Assembly (NCBI RefSeq): GCF_900114355.1
Contig: NZ_FOSS01000007.1
Span: 87,437 to 128,413 of the forward strand
DNA: 40,977 bases
Direction: 5' to 3'
DNA from: Lysobacter sp. cf310
GTDB taxonomy: Bacteria > Pseudomonadota > Gammaproteobacteria > Xanthomonadales > Xanthomonadaceae
Part shown: positions 7,889-17,048 of the stretch, one piece after another
Numbering within the stretch: position 1 is the first letter of the stretch
Layout of the letters: each line of letters starts with the position of its first letter
The notes under the pieces: generated by a model
The model's database searches: none
The model's input: only the letters and a program-made list of their open reading frames with translations
Told to the model about the DNA's origin: nothing
Program-made: the position numbers and the translations under genes

Positions 7889-9040
7889 ATGACCTCCTCC
7901 CCCACCTGCCCCGCGTCCGCATCGTCCCGGGCCGATGCGGACGCCGCCGAAACGCCGCCCTCGCCCGGCCGGCGCGGCTTCGTGACCCGCACGGCCCTGG
8001 CCGGCGCCGCGGCCCTCGCCCTGCCCGCCTGGAGCTTCGCGAAAGCGCCGGCCGGCTCCGTCGCCGCGCCCGGCGCGCACGCGAAGGACTGGGCCTGGCT
8101 GCTGGGCAATTGGGACGTGCGCCATCGCCGCCTCAAGGAACGATTGACGGGCAGCCAGGACTGGCAGGACTTCGCCGGCAAGAGCGCGTGCTGGGCGACC
8201 CTGGACGGTCTGGGCACCATCGACGACAACATCGTCGAGCTGCCCGGCGATCCCTATCGCGGCCTCGGCATCCGCGCCTACGACCGCAGCTCGGGCCAGT
8301 GGTCGATCTGGTGGCTGGACGCGCGCAACCCGACCCACATCGATCCGCCGGTACGCGGCGGCTTCGACGGCGACGGCGGCGAGTTCGTCGGCCGCGACAC
8401 GCTGCGCGGCAAGCCGATCGTGATGCGTTTCCGCTGGCACGACATCCACGGCGAACAACCGTGGTGGGACCAGGCGTTCTCGCCCGACGACGGCGCCAGC
8501 TGGGAGACGAACTGGCGCAACTATTTCACCCGCACCGCCGCGCGGCCCTCGGCGCTGGACAGGCTCGCGGATGCGCCGCGCGATTTCGATTTCCTGGTCG
8601 GCGATTGGCAGGTCAGCCATCGCCGCCTGCGCCAGCGCCTGGTCGGCAGCCAGAACTGGGACGAGTTCGGCGGCACCCTGCGCAATTGGCCGGTACTGGG
8701 CGGCTACGGCAATGTCGGCGACAACGTCTTCGAGTTTCCGACCGGCACGGTGCGCGGCGTGGGCCTGCGTTCCTACGACGCCAAAACCAAGCAGTGGCTG
8801 AGCTGGTGGCTGGACGGCCGCACCCCGACGTCGATCGCGGCGCCCGTGCGCGGCGGCTTCGACGCGCAGGGCCTGGGCACTTTCATCGGCGACGACAGCC
8901 TAGACGGCAAGCCGATCCGTACCCGCGTGTTGTGGTCGCGCATCACGGCGCGCTCGGCGCGTTGGGAGCAGGCGTGTTCCAACGATGGAGGCGCCAGTTG
9001 GGAAACCAATTGGATCAGCGATTTCGTACGCAAGGCCTAG
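7889..9040 (+). CDS. Tat-exported protein with two tandem DUF1579-like domains
   Basis: The 383-residue protein starts with a long n-region and a twin-arginine signal (Arg28-Arg29 in GRRGF, then a hydrophobic stretch ending LPAWSFA), so it should be exported folded. The mature part is a tandem duplication, residues about 67-214 and 232-380. Both halves share LxGxW(D/Q)V, HRRL(K/R)(E/Q)RL, GSQ(D/N)W, PVRGGFD and DGGASWETNW. The repeats resemble DUF1579-type domains, small beta-barrels proposed to bind a ligand. An AGGGA-type ribosome-binding site lies just upstream. It is divergent from the LysR gene and 11 nt ahead of the PD40 gene, so it probably forms an operon with it. Enzymatic role unknown. 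Confidence 0.8.
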   Translation: MTSSPTCPASASSRADADAAETPPSPGRRGFVTRTALAGAAALALPAWSFAKAPAGSVAAPGAHAKDWAWLLGNWDVRHRRLKERLTGSQDWQDFAGKSACWATLDGLGTIDDNIVELPGDPYRGLGIRAYDRSSGQWSIWWLDARNPTHIDPPVRGGFDGDGGEFVGRDTLRGKPIVMRFRWHDIHGEQPWWDQAFSPDDGASWETNWRNYFTRTAARPSALDRLADAPRDFDFLVGDWQVSHRRLRQRLVGSQNWDEFGGTLRNWPVLGGYGNVGDNVFEFPTGTVRGVGLRSYDAKTKQWLSWWLDGRTPTSIAAPVRGGFDAQGLGTFIGDDSLDGKPIRTRVLWSRITARSARWEQACSNDGGASWETNWISDFVRKA

Positions 9041-9051
9041 GAGCGCGATCG

Positions 9052-10026
9052 ATGGGTGGGGACATCGCAGCGAAGGACACCTTTCATCGGGCCCTGGTTT
9101 TCGGACTGTTGCTGGCTGCCGGAACCAGCAGTGCGACAGTGCCTGCAGCCTCCGACGCAGCCCCGCAGCCGGCCATCGAGATCCTCGATGCGCCCACCGT
9201 GTTCGCGCCCGGCATCGCCTCGACGAAATACGCGGACATTCGCCTCACCCTCAGCCCCGACGGCCGCACCGCGCTGTGGTTCAGCCGCGACCGGCCCGGC
9301 GGCGCGGGCGGCTACGACATCTGGGTCTCGCGACGCGACGAACGGGGCTGGAGCGAGGCGACGCCGGTGCCGTTCAACTCGCCGGGCCGCGATTTCGATC
9401 CCGCGTTCTCCGCCGATGGCCGCAGCGTCTATTTCTGTTCGGACCGCCCCGGCGGCCTGGGCGCGGACGATTTGTGGCGGGTCGCGGTCACCGGCACCGG
9501 CTTCGGCGAACCCGAGCACCTGGGCGCGGCGGTGAACAGCGCCGGCAAGGAGTACGCCCCCATGCTGTCGGCCGACGGCCAGCGCCTGCTGTTTTCCAGC
9601 GACCGGCCCGGCGGCGCCGGCCAACTCGATCTCTACCTCGCGCAACGGCGCGGCGCCGGCTTCGCCGCGGCGCGGCGCCTGAGCGGCGGCATCAACACCG
9701 GCGCCAACGACTTCGACGCCAGCTACCTCGCCGACGACCGCAGCATCGTCTACTCGCGCGCGCAGGACTTCCGCACCGATCGGGTCGACCTCTATCTGGC
9801 GAGGCCGCGTGGCGGGGGCTACGATGCGGGCCAGTTGCTGCCGCCGAGCGTGAACAGCCGCCAGACCGATAGCTACGGACCGATGCTCGACTGGTCCCAG
9901 CGCGATCGACTGCTCTACTCGGCCCAACGCGACGGCGCGCAGAGCATGGAGCTGTACCTGGTTCGCTATCGCCTGTTACCGTCGGCCGGCGATGCGGCCG
10001 GCAAGCACGCCGACGCCAGACCCTAG
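9052..10026 (+). CDS. Exported PD40/TolB-like beta-propeller protein
   Basis: The 324-residue protein has an N-terminal hydrophobic signal (about residues 13-29, GLLLAAGTSSATV). Repeated PD40 elements follow, such as LSPDGRTALWFSRDRPGG, FSADGRSVYFCSDRPGG and LSADGQRLLFSSDRPGG, each followed by a D-(I/L)-(W/Y) segment. These are blades of a beta-propeller like that of TolB or OmpA-associated PD40 proteins. The ATG at 9052 follows AGGAG (about 8 nt spacing), which overlaps the previous stop codon. The protein probably acts in the periplasm or at the outer membrane as a binding scaffold. No catalytic triad was seen. Confidence 0.82.
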   Translation: MGGDIAAKDTFHRALVFGLLLAAGTSSATVPAASDAAPQPAIEILDAPTVFAPGIASTKYADIRLTLSPDGRTALWFSRDRPGGAGGYDIWVSRRDERGWSEATPVPFNSPGRDFDPAFSADGRSVYFCSDRPGGLGADDLWRVAVTGTGFGEPEHLGAAVNSAGKEYAPMLSADGQRLLFSSDRPGGAGQLDLYLAQRRGAGFAAARRLSGGINTGANDFDASYLADDRSIVYSRAQDFRTDRVDLYLARPRGGGYDAGQLLPPSVNSRQTDSYGPMLDWSQRDRLLYSAQRDGAQSMELYLVRYRLLPSAGDAAGKHADARP

Positions 10027-10081
10027 TTCGACGCCGGCGCGACCGCCGTCGCTCGCCACCAGCCCAGGAGCCGTCGCCGCG

Positions 10082-10570
10082 ATGGACACCGTCATCAGCG
10101 TCCTGCTCTGGATCGGCGCGATCGGCTGCGGCCTGCTCGGCGGCCTGTTCTTCGCCTTCTCGGTGTTCATCATGACCGCGCTGGGCAGCATCGCGCCCAG
10201 CGCCGGCATCGCCGCGATGAACGCGATCAACCGCGTGATCCTGCGCTCGCTGTTCATGCCGGTGTTCTGGCTCACCACGCTGGCCGGCCTGGCCTTAGCC
10301 GGCATCGCGCTCGTGCACGCGAACACGCCCGGCGCCCTGGCCATGCTGATCGGCGGCGCCGCCCACGTGTTGGGCATGTTCGTCTGCACGGTCGTGTTCA
10401 ACGTGCCGCTCAACAATGCCCTGGCCGCAGTCGATCAGGCCGGCGAGGCCGCGCCGCCGGTCTGGCAACGCTATCTGCGCGACTGGACGCGCTGGAATCA
10501 CCTGCGCACGCTGGCCTGCACGCTGGCCAGCGCGATGTTCGTGCTGGCGCTGGTGCAGCGCGCGGCTTAG
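10082..10570 (+). CDS. DUF1772 (anthrone-oxygenase-like) membrane protein
   Basis: This 162-residue, four-helix membrane protein contains GGLFFAFSVFIMTALG near the N-terminus, a central helix pair, and FNVPLNNALAAVD followed by WNHLRTLACTLASAMFVLAL. The NVPLN and W-x-x-W-N-H-x-R motifs are typical of DUF1772 proteins, a family that includes small anthrone-oxygenase-like proteins; the role of bacterial members is mostly unknown. AGGAG lies 11 nt before the ATG. It follows the PD40 gene on the same strand and may share its transcript. Confidence 0.82.
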   Translation: MDTVISVLLWIGAIGCGLLGGLFFAFSVFIMTALGSIAPSAGIAAMNAINRVILRSLFMPVFWLTTLAGLALAGIALVHANTPGALAMLIGGAAHVLGMFVCTVVFNVPLNNALAAVDQAGEAAPPVWQRYLRDWTRWNHLRTLACTLASAMFVLALVQRAA

Positions 10571-10751
10571 CGCGCGGATCTCAGCGTTTCCCGGCGACAT
10601 ACCGGTCGTCGACGAGCTCGCCCATCTCAGGCTTTTCATGGCCTCGATCCGCGCCGGCCGCGCGACGAAGCTCCGGCGGAACATGCGGATGCAGCGCGCT
10701 TGGTCGCAGGCACATCCCACCGCATACTCTCGCCATCGCTAAGGAGCGTCG

Positions 10752-12302
10752 ATGCGCATCCGCATAACCTGGCGTTGGTTCGCGTGGGGGCTGTTGGCCT
10801 TGTTGGCGCTGGTCGTCAGCGGCGTGCTGCTGGCCGACCATCTGACTCCGCCCGCGACCGGCGCGCCCGGCACGCAGCTGCCCTTGCGCGCGGCGCAGAC
10901 CACCATCGACCGCGAGCTCGCGCCGCGCCTGGCCGCGCATCCGGGCAAGACCGGCGTGCTGATGATTCCCGGCGGGTTGGAGGCCTTCGCTGCGCGCGCG
11001 ACCAGCGCGCGCGCCAGCGGCCGCAGCCTGGATCTGCAGTACTACATGTGGCACGACGACCTGGTCGGCGGCCTGCTCGGCCGCGAGGTCTACGCGGCCG
11101 CCGAGCGCGGCGTGCGCGTGCGCCTGCTGCTGGACGATATCAACGCCGAGGGCCTGGACCCGGCGCTGATGGTGCTCGATGCCCATCCCAATATCGAGAT
11201 CCGTCTCTACAACCCATTCCGCAACCGCGAAGGGCTGTGGCGCCTGCTGGAAATGGTGCAGCGCGTCTTCAGCATCAACCACCGCATGCACAACAAGGCC
11301 TGGATCGCCGACGGCCGCGTCGCCGTGGTCGGCGGCCGCAATGTCGGCGACGAGTATTTCGACGCCCACCAGGAAGTGAATTTCCGCGACCTCGACCTGC
11401 TGCTGGCCGGCCCGGCGGTCGCCGACGCCAGTGCCATCTTCGATCGCTATTGGAACAGCCCGGCGGTGGTGCCGATCGCCGCGCTCGGCGACAAGAGGCC
11501 GGCTGAGCTGAAGGCCTACATCGCCCAGATCGACGACGAGGCCGAAAGCGCCGAGGCCAAGCGCTACCTGCAACGCGTCTCCGATTCGCTAGACCAGAAC
11601 CTGCCCTGGGACACCGGCATGCACTGGAGCGACGGCGTGCGCGTGCTGTCCGATCCAGCGCAGAAACGCGGCGACGGCGGCGACGACTGGCTGGTGACCC
11701 AGCTGATCGCCAAGCTCGCCACCACCGAGCACGAAGCCTTGCTGATCTCGCCCTACTTCGTGCCCGGCGACGAGGGCAGCGACGGCCTGATCGGCCTGGT
11801 CGGCAAGGGCGCCCAGGTCGGCGTGGTGACCAATTCCCTGGCCGCGAACGATGTCCCGGCCGTGCACAGCGGCTACGCGCGCTACCGCGAGCGCCTGCTC
11901 GCGGGCGGCGTGCGCCTGTACGAAATCCGTCGCAGCGGCCCCAGCGCCGCGGCCAGTCTGTTCGGCAGCAGCGGCGCCAGCCTGCATACCAAGGCCTTCG
12001 TGGTCGACGGCGCGCGCGGCTTCGTCGGGTCCTTCAACCTCGACCCGCGCTCGGCCGAGCTCAACACCGAAATGGGCGTGCTGTTCGAGGACGCGACGCT
12101 GGCCGCGTCCTTGCGCCGCGAGTACGAACGCCTGGCCGCGCCGGCGCTGAGCTATCGGGTAACCCTGGACGACGGCCGGCTGTGCTGGCTGGACGAAACC
12201 AGCCGCCCGCCGCGCCGGCTCGACCGCGAACCCGACGCCGGCCTCATGCGCCGCGCCACCGCGCGCGTGCTGGGCTGGCTGCCGATCGAATCGCAGTTGT
12301 AA
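10752..12302 (+). CDS. Phospholipase D-family protein, cardiolipin synthase C-like
   Basis: The 516-residue protein has an N-terminal membrane helix (about residues 9-29) and two HKD motifs. These are HNKAWIAD (His180, Lys182, Asp187) followed by GGRNVGDEYF, and HTKAFVVD (His412, Lys414, Asp419) followed by GSFNLDPRSAELNTE. The first motif context, NHRMHNK...GGRNIGDEYF-like, is a hallmark of ClsC, which makes cardiolipin from phosphatidylglycerol and phosphatidylethanolamine. AAGGAG lies 5 nt before the start. It ends 5 nt from the convergent beta-lactamase-family gene. It could instead be a transphosphatidylase with another substrate. Confidence 0.87.
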   Translation: MRIRITWRWFAWGLLALLALVVSGVLLADHLTPPATGAPGTQLPLRAAQTTIDRELAPRLAAHPGKTGVLMIPGGLEAFAARATSARASGRSLDLQYYMWHDDLVGGLLGREVYAAAERGVRVRLLLDDINAEGLDPALMVLDAHPNIEIRLYNPFRNREGLWRLLEMVQRVFSINHRMHNKAWIADGRVAVVGGRNVGDEYFDAHQEVNFRDLDLLLAGPAVADASAIFDRYWNSPAVVPIAALGDKRPAELKAYIAQIDDEAESAEAKRYLQRVSDSLDQNLPWDTGMHWSDGVRVLSDPAQKRGDGGDDWLVTQLIAKLATTEHEALLISPYFVPGDEGSDGLIGLVGKGAQVGVVTNSLAANDVPAVHSGYARYRERLLAGGVRLYEIRRSGPSAAASLFGSSGASLHTKAFVVDGARGFVGSFNLDPRSAELNTEMGVLFEDATLAASLRREYERLAAPALSYRVTLDDGRLCWLDETSRPPRRLDREPDAGLMRRATARVLGWLPIESQL

Positions 12303-12307
12303 CGGCG

Positions 12308-13798
12308 CTAACGGGTTCGAGTGGCCGGGTAGCGCGCGGCGCCGCGCAACAGCTCGAATCCGCTGACGGTGCCGTCGCGGCCGCGCTCGAAGCGCAGCGA
12401 CATGTCCTGTGCGGTCATGAAGAACGCATCCTTGGCTTGCGCGAACAGCTCCATGCGCTGGGCCCCGAACAAGTCGCTTTGGAAGTACAGGCGCCCGCCG
12501 TCGGCGACGACCTGGGCCGGCCGGTCCAGCAGTCGGTACTCGCCCGCCAACAGCCGGTTCGCTTCGGCATCGCCCGCGATCGCGGTCTTTTCGATCACCT
12601 GGAACTCGGGCCAGCCGTACTCGGCCGCGATGCTGCACAGGATCTCGTCGATCAAGGCGGCACCGTTGTCGCTGTTGGTCATCACCACCACGCCCTGGCC
12701 CGAGCGCGTGTAGCCATACAGCTGCGCGCGAAAGCCGGCGCTGCCGCCGCTATGACCGAAGCTGCTGCGGTCGCCCAGGTTTTCGACGAAGAAGCCCAGG
12801 CCGTACTCGCCCAGGCCGCGCGTGAGCATGGTCGCGGCCATGTCGCGCGACAGCAGCCCCGCGGACTGGCCCGCCTCGGCGCGCTGCACCTCGATCAGCA
12901 CGCGCGCCAGATCGCTGGGCGTGGTCCACAGGCCGGCCGCCGCCGACTCCGGGTAGACATGCCATCCGCCCGCGACGGGCTTGCCGCTGTCGTCGTGGGC
13001 GCTGGCCGCGCGCGTGCGCCAGGCGTCCGGCAGGGGCGCCGCGAAGCTGCTGTGGCTCATGCCCAACGGATCCAGCACCGCCTCCTGCATGTAGCGATCG
13101 AACGGCTGGCCGCTGGCCTCGCTCATCATCAACTGGACGATGCTGTAGCCGCCGCCCGAGTAGCGCCAGACGCTGGCGGGCGCGAGCTCGACCCGGACCG
13201 GCGCCGAGTTCGCCGGCGCCGCGCCGTCCAGCACCTGCAGCAGGCTCGGCAGCGCCTGTCCCGGCGCATAGCCGTCGTAGCCGTGCAGGTTGGTGCCGGC
13301 GCTGTGGTTGAGCAGCATGCGCAGACTCACTGCCCGCTCGCGCGTGTAGTCGTTCTGCGGAATCTGCCAGGACGCGAGCTGGCGATTCGCGTCGCCGTCC
13401 AATGCCAGTCGGCCCTGCTCGACCAGACGCAGCGCGCCGATGGCGCTGAGCGACTTGCTGATCGAAGCGGCCTGGAACAGGGTGTCGGTATCCGCCGGCC
13501 GCTGGCTGACGGCATCGGCCACGCCGTAGGCGCGCGCCCACTCCACCCGCCCCGCATCGACCACGGCGATGCTGACCGCGGGCACGCGGTGGAAGGCCAT
13601 GCGCTCGCGCAGGCTGTGCCGCTGGCCCGGCGTGCCCTTCACCACCACCCGGGTCGTCAGGCCCTGCTCGACCCGGGCGATGCGTGCCTGCAGCGCGGCC
13701 GCAGCCGCATCGTCCGCCGGTATCGGCGGCGTTCGCGCCTGTGCGCACAGGCACCACAGGGCGAGCGCGGCGCAGGACAGCCAGCGGGAATGCGTCAT
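12308..13798 (-). CDS. Serine beta-lactamase-family hydrolase (class C/esterase-like)
   Basis: The start at 13798 gives a 496-residue protein with a signal peptide (MTHSRWLSCAALALWCLCAQA); longer in-frame starts upstream lack one. Motifs of the penicillin-binding/beta-lactamase fold are SISK (Ser112, Lys115), YSG (Tyr213) and HSGG (349-352, in place of the KTG box). A C-terminal domain after about residue 395 resembles the beta-barrel tail found in many such hydrolases. The HSGG box favours a D-aminopeptidase, esterase or peptidoglycan-related role over true beta-lactam resistance (inference). The gene is convergent with the phospholipase D gene and divergent from the antiporter gene. Confidence 0.85.
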   Translation of the reverse strand: MTHSRWLSCAALALWCLCAQARTPPIPADDAAAAALQARIARVEQGLTTRVVVKGTPGQRHSLRERMAFHRVPAVSIAVVDAGRVEWARAYGVADAVSQRPADTDTLFQAASISKSLSAIGALRLVEQGRLALDGDANRQLASWQIPQNDYTRERAVSLRMLLNHSAGTNLHGYDGYAPGQALPSLLQVLDGAAPANSAPVRVELAPASVWRYSGGGYSIVQLMMSEASGQPFDRYMQEAVLDPLGMSHSSFAAPLPDAWRTRAASAHDDSGKPVAGGWHVYPESAAAGLWTTPSDLARVLIEVQRAEAGQSAGLLSRDMAATMLTRGLGEYGLGFFVENLGDRSSFGHSGGSAGFRAQLYGYTRSGQGVVVMTNSDNGAALIDEILCSIAAEYGWPEFQVIEKTAIAGDAEANRLLAGEYRLLDRPAQVVADGGRLYFQSDLFGAQRMELFAQAKDAFFMTAQDMSLRFERGRDGTVSGFELLRGAARYPATRTR

Positions 13799-14089
13799 CG
13801 GGAATCGGCCACGGCAAGGGGTACCGGGATCGGATGCGCGGCCGCGCGATTTGGTTGGAACCGCGGCCATGGCGAGCGGGCCAGGCACCCGCCGGCCTCG
13901 TGTTCCATAGTCGCCACGGTGCGCGACCATGCGTCGCCGGGCACGGGAGGGTTCGGACCGGTCCGCGCAGCGGCGGTATCGATCGCCCGGGCCGCCGAGC
14001 CGGCGGCAACGCGCGGCGATTGCGTTTCCGCCGCGTCTGCCCGGAAATAGGGAGCCGGGCGCAGCAGGCCCCGGTCGCAGGAGAGCCGC
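13799..14089. other. Divergent intergenic region
   Basis: This 291-nt stretch separates the hydrolase and antiporter genes, which point away from it, so it must hold both promoters. Frames that stay open through it are extensions of the flanking genes with no initiation signal. No convincing -35/-10 pair or operator was seen. Confidence 0.5.
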
Positions 14090-15673
14090 ATGGATTCCAC
14101 CCATTTGTTCGAGCTGGTGATCGTGATGTTTCTGGCGATCATCGCGTTGCACTACGTGGCCGATAAGCTGGGCCTGCCGCCTTCGGTGGGTCTGCTCGCC
14201 GGCGGCGCGGCGCTGGCCTTCCTGCCCGGCCTGCCCGCCATCAGCGTCGATCCCGAGCTGGTGCTGGTGATCTTCCTGCCGCCGCTGCTGATGGACGGCG
14301 CCTGGTCCATCGCCCTGACCCGGTTGCGCCGCCACCTGATCGGCATAGGCTCGATGGCGGTGGGCGCGGTGTTGTTCACCTGCGTGGTCGTGGCCGTGGT
14401 GACCCACTGGCTGATCCCCTCGCTGCCCTGGGCCGCGTGCGCGGCGCTGGGAGCGATCGTGTCGCCGCCCGATGCCGTATCCGCGCGCTCGGTGCTGCAG
14501 CGGGTGAAGCTGCCGCGACGCCTGCAGATCCTGCTGGAAGGCGAAAGCCTGCTCAACGACGCCAGCGGCCTGGTGCTGTTCCGCTTCGCGATCGCCGCCG
14601 GCGTCACCGGCGCCTTCAGCGCGGGCGAGGCGGTCGGAAGCTTCTTCCTGCTCGCCTTGGGCGGCGTGGCGGCCGGCGCCGTGGTCGGCCTGCTCTGGGT
14701 CAAGCTGGTGCGCCGCCTCGGCGACGAATACCTGATCATCGCGGCCACCGCGCTGCTGGGCTGGATCGCCTACCTGCTAGGCGAAATGCTGCACGTGTCC
14801 GGCGTCATCGCCACGGTAACCGCCGGGCTGATCGCGAGCTGGAACTCCAGCATCATCCTGTCGGCCTCGACCCGCATGCGCGGCACCTCGTTCTGGACCG
14901 TCATGGTGTTCCTGATGGAAGCCTCGGTCTTCATCCTGATCGGGCTGTCGCTGCGCGGCGTGGTCGAACGCGGCGGCGGTTTCGGCGTGGTCGCCGCGAC
15001 GATGGGGTGGCACATCCTGGCGGTGCTCGCCGCGCTCACGGTCGCGCGCTTCGTCTGGGTGTTCGGTTCCGATCTGGTCATCAAGCTGTGCAACGCGCTG
15101 GGCCTAAAGCGCTATCAGCCTATCGGCGCGCGCGGCTCGACCGTGCTGAGCTGGGCCGGCGTGCGCGGCGTGGTCACCCTGGCCCTGGCCCTGAGCGTGC
15201 CGCAAGGCTTTCCCGGCCGCGACTTCATCCTGGTGACCTCGTTCGCGGTCATCCTAGGCACCGTGCTGTTGCAGGGCATGACCCTGGGCCGCGTGATCGC
15301 ATGGGCGCGCCTGAGCGAGCCCGAGACCGAGAAACCGCGCATGACCATGAGCCAGGCCGAAGCCGCGATGGCGCAGGCGCAGTTCGCGACCGTACGCGCC
15401 CTGGCCTACGACGGCGCCGGCGAACTCATCCATCCCAAGCTGCTGGCGCAGTACGAGCGCAAGTCCGTGGCCATCGTCGACTACGCCGCCCGCACCGAAC
15501 ACTATCTGCCGCTGCTGCACGCCCACTTCGACGTCGTGCTGGAAGCCGTCGCCAGCGGCCGCCGCGAACTGATCCGCCTGCATCGCGCCGGCGAGATCGA
15601 CGACGCGACGCTGCGCGAGCTCGAACGGGATCTGGACCTGGAAGAACTGAGCGCACTGTCGGCGAAGGCCTGA
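14090..15673 (+). CDS. CPA1-family Na+/H+ antiporter
   Basis: The 527-residue protein has 11-12 hydrophobic segments in the first 410 residues and a soluble C-terminal tail. Ion-binding motifs of the CPA1 family are present: SPPDAVSA (125-132, Asp128) and GESLLNDAS (151-159, Asn156-Asp157). STVLSWAGVRGVVTLALALSVP lies toward the end of the membrane domain. It would exchange cytoplasmic Na+ (or K+) for H+ at the inner membrane. The tail (about 415-527) is helical and charged and may regulate activity. AGGAG precedes the ATG by about 7 nt. The gene is monocistronic and converges on hipA. Confidence 0.9.
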   Translation: MDSTHLFELVIVMFLAIIALHYVADKLGLPPSVGLLAGGAALAFLPGLPAISVDPELVLVIFLPPLLMDGAWSIALTRLRRHLIGIGSMAVGAVLFTCVVVAVVTHWLIPSLPWAACAALGAIVSPPDAVSARSVLQRVKLPRRLQILLEGESLLNDASGLVLFRFAIAAGVTGAFSAGEAVGSFFLLALGGVAAGAVVGLLWVKLVRRLGDEYLIIAATALLGWIAYLLGEMLHVSGVIATVTAGLIASWNSSIILSASTRMRGTSFWTVMVFLMEASVFILIGLSLRGVVERGGGFGVVAATMGWHILAVLAALTVARFVWVFGSDLVIKLCNALGLKRYQPIGARGSTVLSWAGVRGVVTLALALSVPQGFPGRDFILVTSFAVILGTVLLQGMTLGRVIAWARLSEPETEKPRMTMSQAEAAMAQAQFATVRALAYDGAGELIHPKLLAQYERKSVAIVDYAARTEHYLPLLHAHFDVVLEAVASGRRELIRLHRAGEIDDATLRELERDLDLEELSALSAKA

Positions 15674-15761
15674 GAGCGCCCGCGCGCCGCCGTCATGCCT
15701 GATCAGGGCGCCGCGCAGCTTGCGCCGACGACATCGGAGTCGCCGGCGGTGCGCGCAGCGA

Positions 15762-17048
15762 TCACAGCTGCGTGGCGTGGAGACTCCCGATCCGGGCGAT
15801 TTCTGCGTCCTGCAGCCCCGCCTCCGCCGCGAAGCCGGGCCAGGCGCGCACGGCCTCGCACACGCGGGCGATCGCGGCCTCCGCACCCGGGATCGAGAAG
15901 CGGGCCGCCACATTCAACAGGTCGTCTTTGGTGATGGCGTCGAATTTGCCGTTGATGCTCATCAGGTGTTGCTGGGTCCACTCGCCACGCGGGTTGTAGG
16001 CGAACGTCACGTCGTAGGCCGGAGTCGCTTCCCAGACCCCGCCTTCCCGCAGCATGAAGGCGTGATTCTTCGTATGGTCGTCGTGGTTCTTGGCCGCCAC
16101 GTTGAACGCCATCCTCGCGAACAGCTGGGTCAGCGCCTCAGGGGCCAGCCCGAGCTGCGTGGCTGCGATGAACAGCTGCTCGTAGGCATGCGTGCCGCGC
16201 TGCTTGTAGTTGAGGTGTTGCAAGGCGCACAGCGTCTGCACGTGCAGCTTGCGGTTGCCCTCTCGGTCGAAGCGCCTGGTCATGAAATGCCGCCGGCCGT
16301 TCTCCTCCAGAAGTCGGCAAGGGCTCATCACGATGCCGGCTTGCGTCGCCATGAGGTGGTAGGCGTACTCGATTCGTCCGTAGTCCTGGCTGGACCCCAG
16401 CTCCAGATCCTTGCCGACGCCATCGAACTTCAGCAGCCAGTGCTCCCAACCCGGATCCACGTCGAACTGGCCGCTGCGGATTTCGTTGGTTTGCGGATTC
16501 CAGGCGATGACGGCCTTGGCGCGAGCGCCGCCGGCCGACGTGCCCACCCGGATGATGTTGGCCAGCGCCGCTTGCGCGGCCTGGTCGTCGCTCAGATCCG
16601 CATGGATGGCGCGACGCGCCTCCTCCACCAGGTTCTTCATCGCCAGCGGCTTCTTCGATTCCCTGGCCGAACCGCGCGCCGGCCGGAACTCGATCGCGCC
16701 CATGCCGCGCTTGCCCATGTAGGCGAGCCGGTCCAGGGTGGTCACGTCCTGCGGGCCGACGCCATGACTGGCCATCCACGCGTCGATCAGCTGGTTGCCG
16801 AAGTCGTCGGGCAAAGCATCGGCGAGCATGCCCGGCAAGCCCTTGTAGGCCTCGCGGTCCAGACTGGGGAAGGTGTAGGTGCCGGCGCCGGAGGTGGGCA
16901 TCGTCAGGGGCGCCAGCTGGATGCCGCGCCGCGCCCAGGCCTGGTCGTACTCGAAGACATACGACGCATAGGTCGGATCCGCGGCGACCGCGCCGACGCG
17001 CTTGCCCCAGATGCGCACCTCCACGACGATCAGCGGTGCGGCGTTCAT
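15762..17048 (-). CDS. hipA: HipA-family serine/threonine kinase toxin
   Basis: The 428-residue protein shows the HipA fold signatures. An N-subdomain contains LPGMLADALPDDFGN and the P-loop-like GTSAGGARAKAV (169-180; Ser171 aligns with the autophosphorylated serine of E. coli HipA). Lys207 lies in WLLKFD. The catalytic loop is NHDDHTKN (321-328, catalytic Asp323), and AYDV (Asp346) is the metal-binding aspartate. All key residues are present, so it should be active. E. coli HipA phosphorylates glutamyl-tRNA synthetase and causes growth arrest; the target here is not predictable. The start overlaps the hipB stop by 4 nt (ATGA), so the two are cotranslated, antitoxin first. Confidence 0.92.
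   Translation of the reverse strand: MNAAPLIVVEVRIWGKRVGAVAADPTYASYVFEYDQAWARRGIQLAPLTMPTSGAGTYTFPSLDREAYKGLPGMLADALPDDFGNQLIDAWMASHGVGPQDVTTLDRLAYMGKRGMGAIEFRPARGSARESKKPLAMKNLVEEARRAIHADLSDDQAAQAALANIIRVGTSAGGARAKAVIAWNPQTNEIRSGQFDVDPGWEHWLLKFDGVGKDLELGSSQDYGRIEYAYHLMATQAGIVMSPCRLLEENGRRHFMTRRFDREGNRKLHVQTLCALQHLNYKQRGTHAYEQLFIAATQLGLAPEALTQLFARMAFNVAAKNHDDHTKNHAFMLREGGVWEATPAYDVTFAYNPRGEWTQQHLMSINGKFDAITKDDLLNVAARFSIPGAEAAIARVCEAVRAWPGFAAEAGLQDAEIARIGSLHATQL

Noticed and set aside
7015-9051. Extension of the PD40 protein frame upstream to 7015
   Set aside because: It runs through the LysR gene and the Tat-protein gene in other frames. The ATG at 9052 has a proper ribosome-binding site and a signal peptide.
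12308-13798. Annotation as an antibiotic-resistance AmpC enzyme
   Set aside because: The KTG box is replaced by HSGG, and the extra C-terminal domain suits the wider serine-hydrolase family better than a true cephalosporinase.
13799-14407. Longer N-terminus for the beta-lactamase-family protein, starting at 14407
   Set aside because: The extra sequence overlaps the divergent antiporter gene and would bury the signal peptide at 13798.
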